A DNA stretch of 64,000 nt from Polaribacter huanghezhanensis (GTDB taxonomy: Bacteria > Bacteroidota > Bacteroidia > Flavobacteriales > Flavobacteriaceae), in NCBI RefSeq assembly GCF_030444335.1, contig NZ_CP128595.1, positions 2,184,501 through 2,248,500 of the forward strand, in the 5' to 3' direction. A model generated the notes under the pieces. The model was not told the origin of the DNA and did no database searches. It saw only the letters and a list, made by a program, of their open reading frames with translations. Position numbers and translations under genes: made by a program. Every line of letters starts with the position of its first letter. The stretch's first letter is position 1. Shown in pieces: positions 62,184 to 64,000 of the stretch.

Positions 62184-64000
62184 ATGAACCTAAAGAAATA
62201 CCTCCTTTTCTTTTTCTTTTTTAATATTTCTTTTCCATTTTTTGGACAATCAATTACGGTTGATGACACCAAAACTTCTAACGCTTTAGTGAATTTATTA
62301 ATTGGAAATTCTTGTGCAGCAGTTTCTAATATTGACATTTCTTCCAATCAATCTGTTGCTTATTTTAATCAAAATGGTTCTACTTTTCCGATTTCTGAAG
62401 GAGTTTTAATAAGAAGCGGAATTGCAACGCACACACAAGGAAGCTATACTGGTACCAATTTAGACAGTCAAGTAAACACAAATTCAGATCCAGATTTACA
62501 ACAAATTAGCAATCTTTCTGGCCAAAGTTCTACAATTACAGACGTTGCTTTTTTAGAGTTTGATTTTGTGCCACCATCAACCAATTTTAGTTTTAATTTT
62601 TTGTTCTCATCAAACGAATATGGCGAATGGCAATGCGGATTTAGCGATGTTTTTGCTTTCATTTTAACCGATTTAGTGACTGGAGAAAAAATCAATTTAG
62701 CCGTTGTACCAGCAACTGGAAATCCAATTTCTGTAAAAGAAATTAGAGACAATCAATACAATTCTTCGTGTAATTCTGTAAATCCACAGTTATTTGGAAA
62801 TTACAATGTAACCAATCCTGCAACTTCTGTAATAAATATGCGAGGAAATACTGTTGTAATGAATGCTTCTGCAACGATTAAACCCAACAATCCGTATAAA
62901 ATTAAATTGATAATTGGAGACTACAATGATTCAAAATACGATTCTGCTATTTTTATTGAAGCGGGTAGTTTTAATAATTTTTTAGATTTAGGCGATGACA
63001 TTGCAATTTGTATTGGAGAAACGGTAACCTTAGATTCTAAGTTTACAGATACTGTCGATTACATTTATGAATGGAGTAAAGACAATGCTGTAATAGTTGG
63101 AGCAACGGATCCAACTTTAAATGCCAATGAAATTGGAACGTATCAATTGTTGATTACCAATAAAAACACAAATTGTGTCATTTCTGATAGCATAAAAATA
63201 ACAGAATTGGTCATTAATAATCCGCCAGATTTAATTGAGTGTGATAATGGTACTGCAACTACTTTTGATTTAACCCTGAATGATATTTCTACGCTCGGTT
63301 TAGATCCAACAAAATATAGTTTACACTATTTTGCATCCTTAAATGATTTGAATAACAATATTCCGATTCCAAATAATCAATTAATAAATTATCAAAGTGC
63401 TGGAGGCATAACTATTTATGGAAGAGTTTCTAATACAAACTCAACACAATCTTGCACACAAACCATCAGTTTTCAGTTAAAAACAACTTCCGTTATTGCT
63501 ACAAAACCTGCAGACTTTTCAGTTTGTAATGGTACTGCTATAGATTTGTTAACACAAATAAATACACAAATTTTAAATGGATTAAATCCCGCAAATCATA
63601 CTATTTCTTATTATACAAGTTTACAAGATGCACAAAACAACACCAATGCAATTGTAAATACAAGTCAATATAATTTTCCGACCAACCTTACTTCGTTTCA
63701 AATTTGGGCAAGATTAACAGAAAATTCACCAACTTCTTGTTTTGATATTACCGATTTTACAGTTACAGTAAATCCGATTCCACAAGTATCAGATTTAGAA
63801 AATATTTTTGCTTGTAGCAGTTTTACTTTGGATGGATTATCAGCAGGGAATTATTTTACTGGACCAAATGGAACAGGAACCCAATTACATGCTGGAGATG
63901 TCATTTCTACGACCACTCAATTATATATTTATGCTGAAGAAAATGGGTGTTCTAATCAAACTCGATTTACAATTACCATTGTAGAAGAGTTTACAATGGA
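62184..64000 (+). CDS. Choice-of-anchor L domain surface protein, 3' end outside window
   Basis: At least 605 codons remain open at the window edge. A signal peptide covers about 1-21 (LLFFFFFNISFPFFGQS). A choice-of-anchor L domain (about 30-255) has LVNLLIGNSCAAVSNIDI, GVLIRSGIATHTQ, FDFVPPSTNFSFNFLFSSNEYGEWQCG and KIKLIIGDYNDSKYDSAIFIEAG. After it come PKD/Ig-like units beginning DLGDDIAICIGETVTLDS. Proteins of this type usually end in a type B T9SS sorting domain, here beyond the edge. It starts 13 bp after ald and so may be co-transcribed. Confidence 0.9.
   Translation, partial: MNLKKYLLFFFFFNISFPFFGQSITVDDTKTSNALVNLLIGNSCAAVSNIDISSNQSVAYFNQNGSTFPISEGVLIRSGIATHTQGSYTGTNLDSQVNTNSDPDLQQISNLSGQSSTITDVAFLEFDFVPPSTNFSFNFLFSSNEYGEWQCGFSDVFAFILTDLVTGEKINLAVVPATGNPISVKEIRDNQYNSSCNSVNPQLFGNYNVTNPATSVINMRGNTVVMNASATIKPNNPYKIKLIIGDYNDSKYDSAIFIEAGSFNNFLDLGDDIAICIGETVTLDSKFTDTVDYIYEWSKDNAVIVGATDPTLNANEIGTYQLLITNKNTNCVISDSIKITELVINNPPDLIECDNGTATTFDLTLNDISTLGLDPTKYSLHYFASLNDLNNNIPIPNNQLINYQSAGGITIYGRVSNTNSTQSCTQTISFQLKTTSVIATKPADFSVCNGTAIDLLTQINTQILNGLNPANHTISYYTSLQDAQNNTNAIVNTSQYNFPTNLTSFQIWARLTENSPTSCFDITDFTVTVNPIPQVSDLENIFACSSFTLDGLSAGNYFTGPNGTGTQLHAGDVISTTTQLYIYAEENGCSNQTRFTITIVEEFTM

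Overview
The window reads as chromosomal DNA of a marine-type Flavobacteriaceae (Bacteroidota), close to Polaribacter or Tenacibaculum. The evidence is AT-rich DNA, TAnnTTTG-type Bacteroidota promoters with almost no Shine-Dalgarno sequences, a fused lpxC-fabZ, a fused RND-efflux/TolC gene, DUF4252 proteins, a PorX-type type IX secretion regulator and a choice-of-anchor L surface protein. No transposase, integrase, prophage or CRISPR array is visible. Most of the window is core genome.

Layout. 1-4.2 kb: the 5' part of an M1 aminopeptidase gene, then an ECF sigma factor operon (sigma factor, putative anti-sigma, two DUF4252 proteins). 4.2-13 kb: exported or housekeeping peptidases (S41, patatin, Ycf48-like, PepT, M28) and lysA. 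13-25 kb: topB carrying three in-frame 27-bp repeat units, an aminopeptidase P, gcvT, rmuC, a Na+/H+ antiporter, glyA, fahA, then a 0.5-kb repeat-rich spacer. 25-29 kb: ytxJ, clpB and hsp20, a stress cluster sharing GTCAG/CTGAC dyads. 29-37 kb: smpB-ubiA-maf, half of a split transketolase, an FKBP lipoprotein, aroK, and tRNA-Lys with a partial second copy of its 3' end, followed by tRNA-Leu. 38 kb: an unannotated 41-codon ORF. 38.5-46.4 kb: a prohibitin, then a metal-efflux block (CDF, CzcB, CzcA-CzcC fusion, His-rich exported protein). 46.4-51 kb: thioesterase, CPXCG protein, VWA membrane protein, fabG, heme A synthase. 51-58 kb: sucD and a lipid A cluster (HD hydrolase, lpxD, lpxC/fabZ, lpxA, efp, second lpxD-like gene). 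58-64 kb: porX, tsaE, ald and the start of a large secreted T9SS-type protein.

The most promising new signal is a bipartite ECF-type promoter, TGTAAC-N16-CGTCAT followed by an AGGTGTA leader. It occurs at the same spacing upstream of the ECF sigma operon (4130-4157, minus) and 34 kb away upstream of the 41-codon ORF (38405-38432, minus). This suggests an autoregulated sigma factor with a small-protein target. Other leads are in-frame repeat units embedded in topB, the tRNA-Lys 3'-end duplication, the clpB/hsp20 dyads, and a histidine phosphatase that has lost the Arg of its RHG-like motif.
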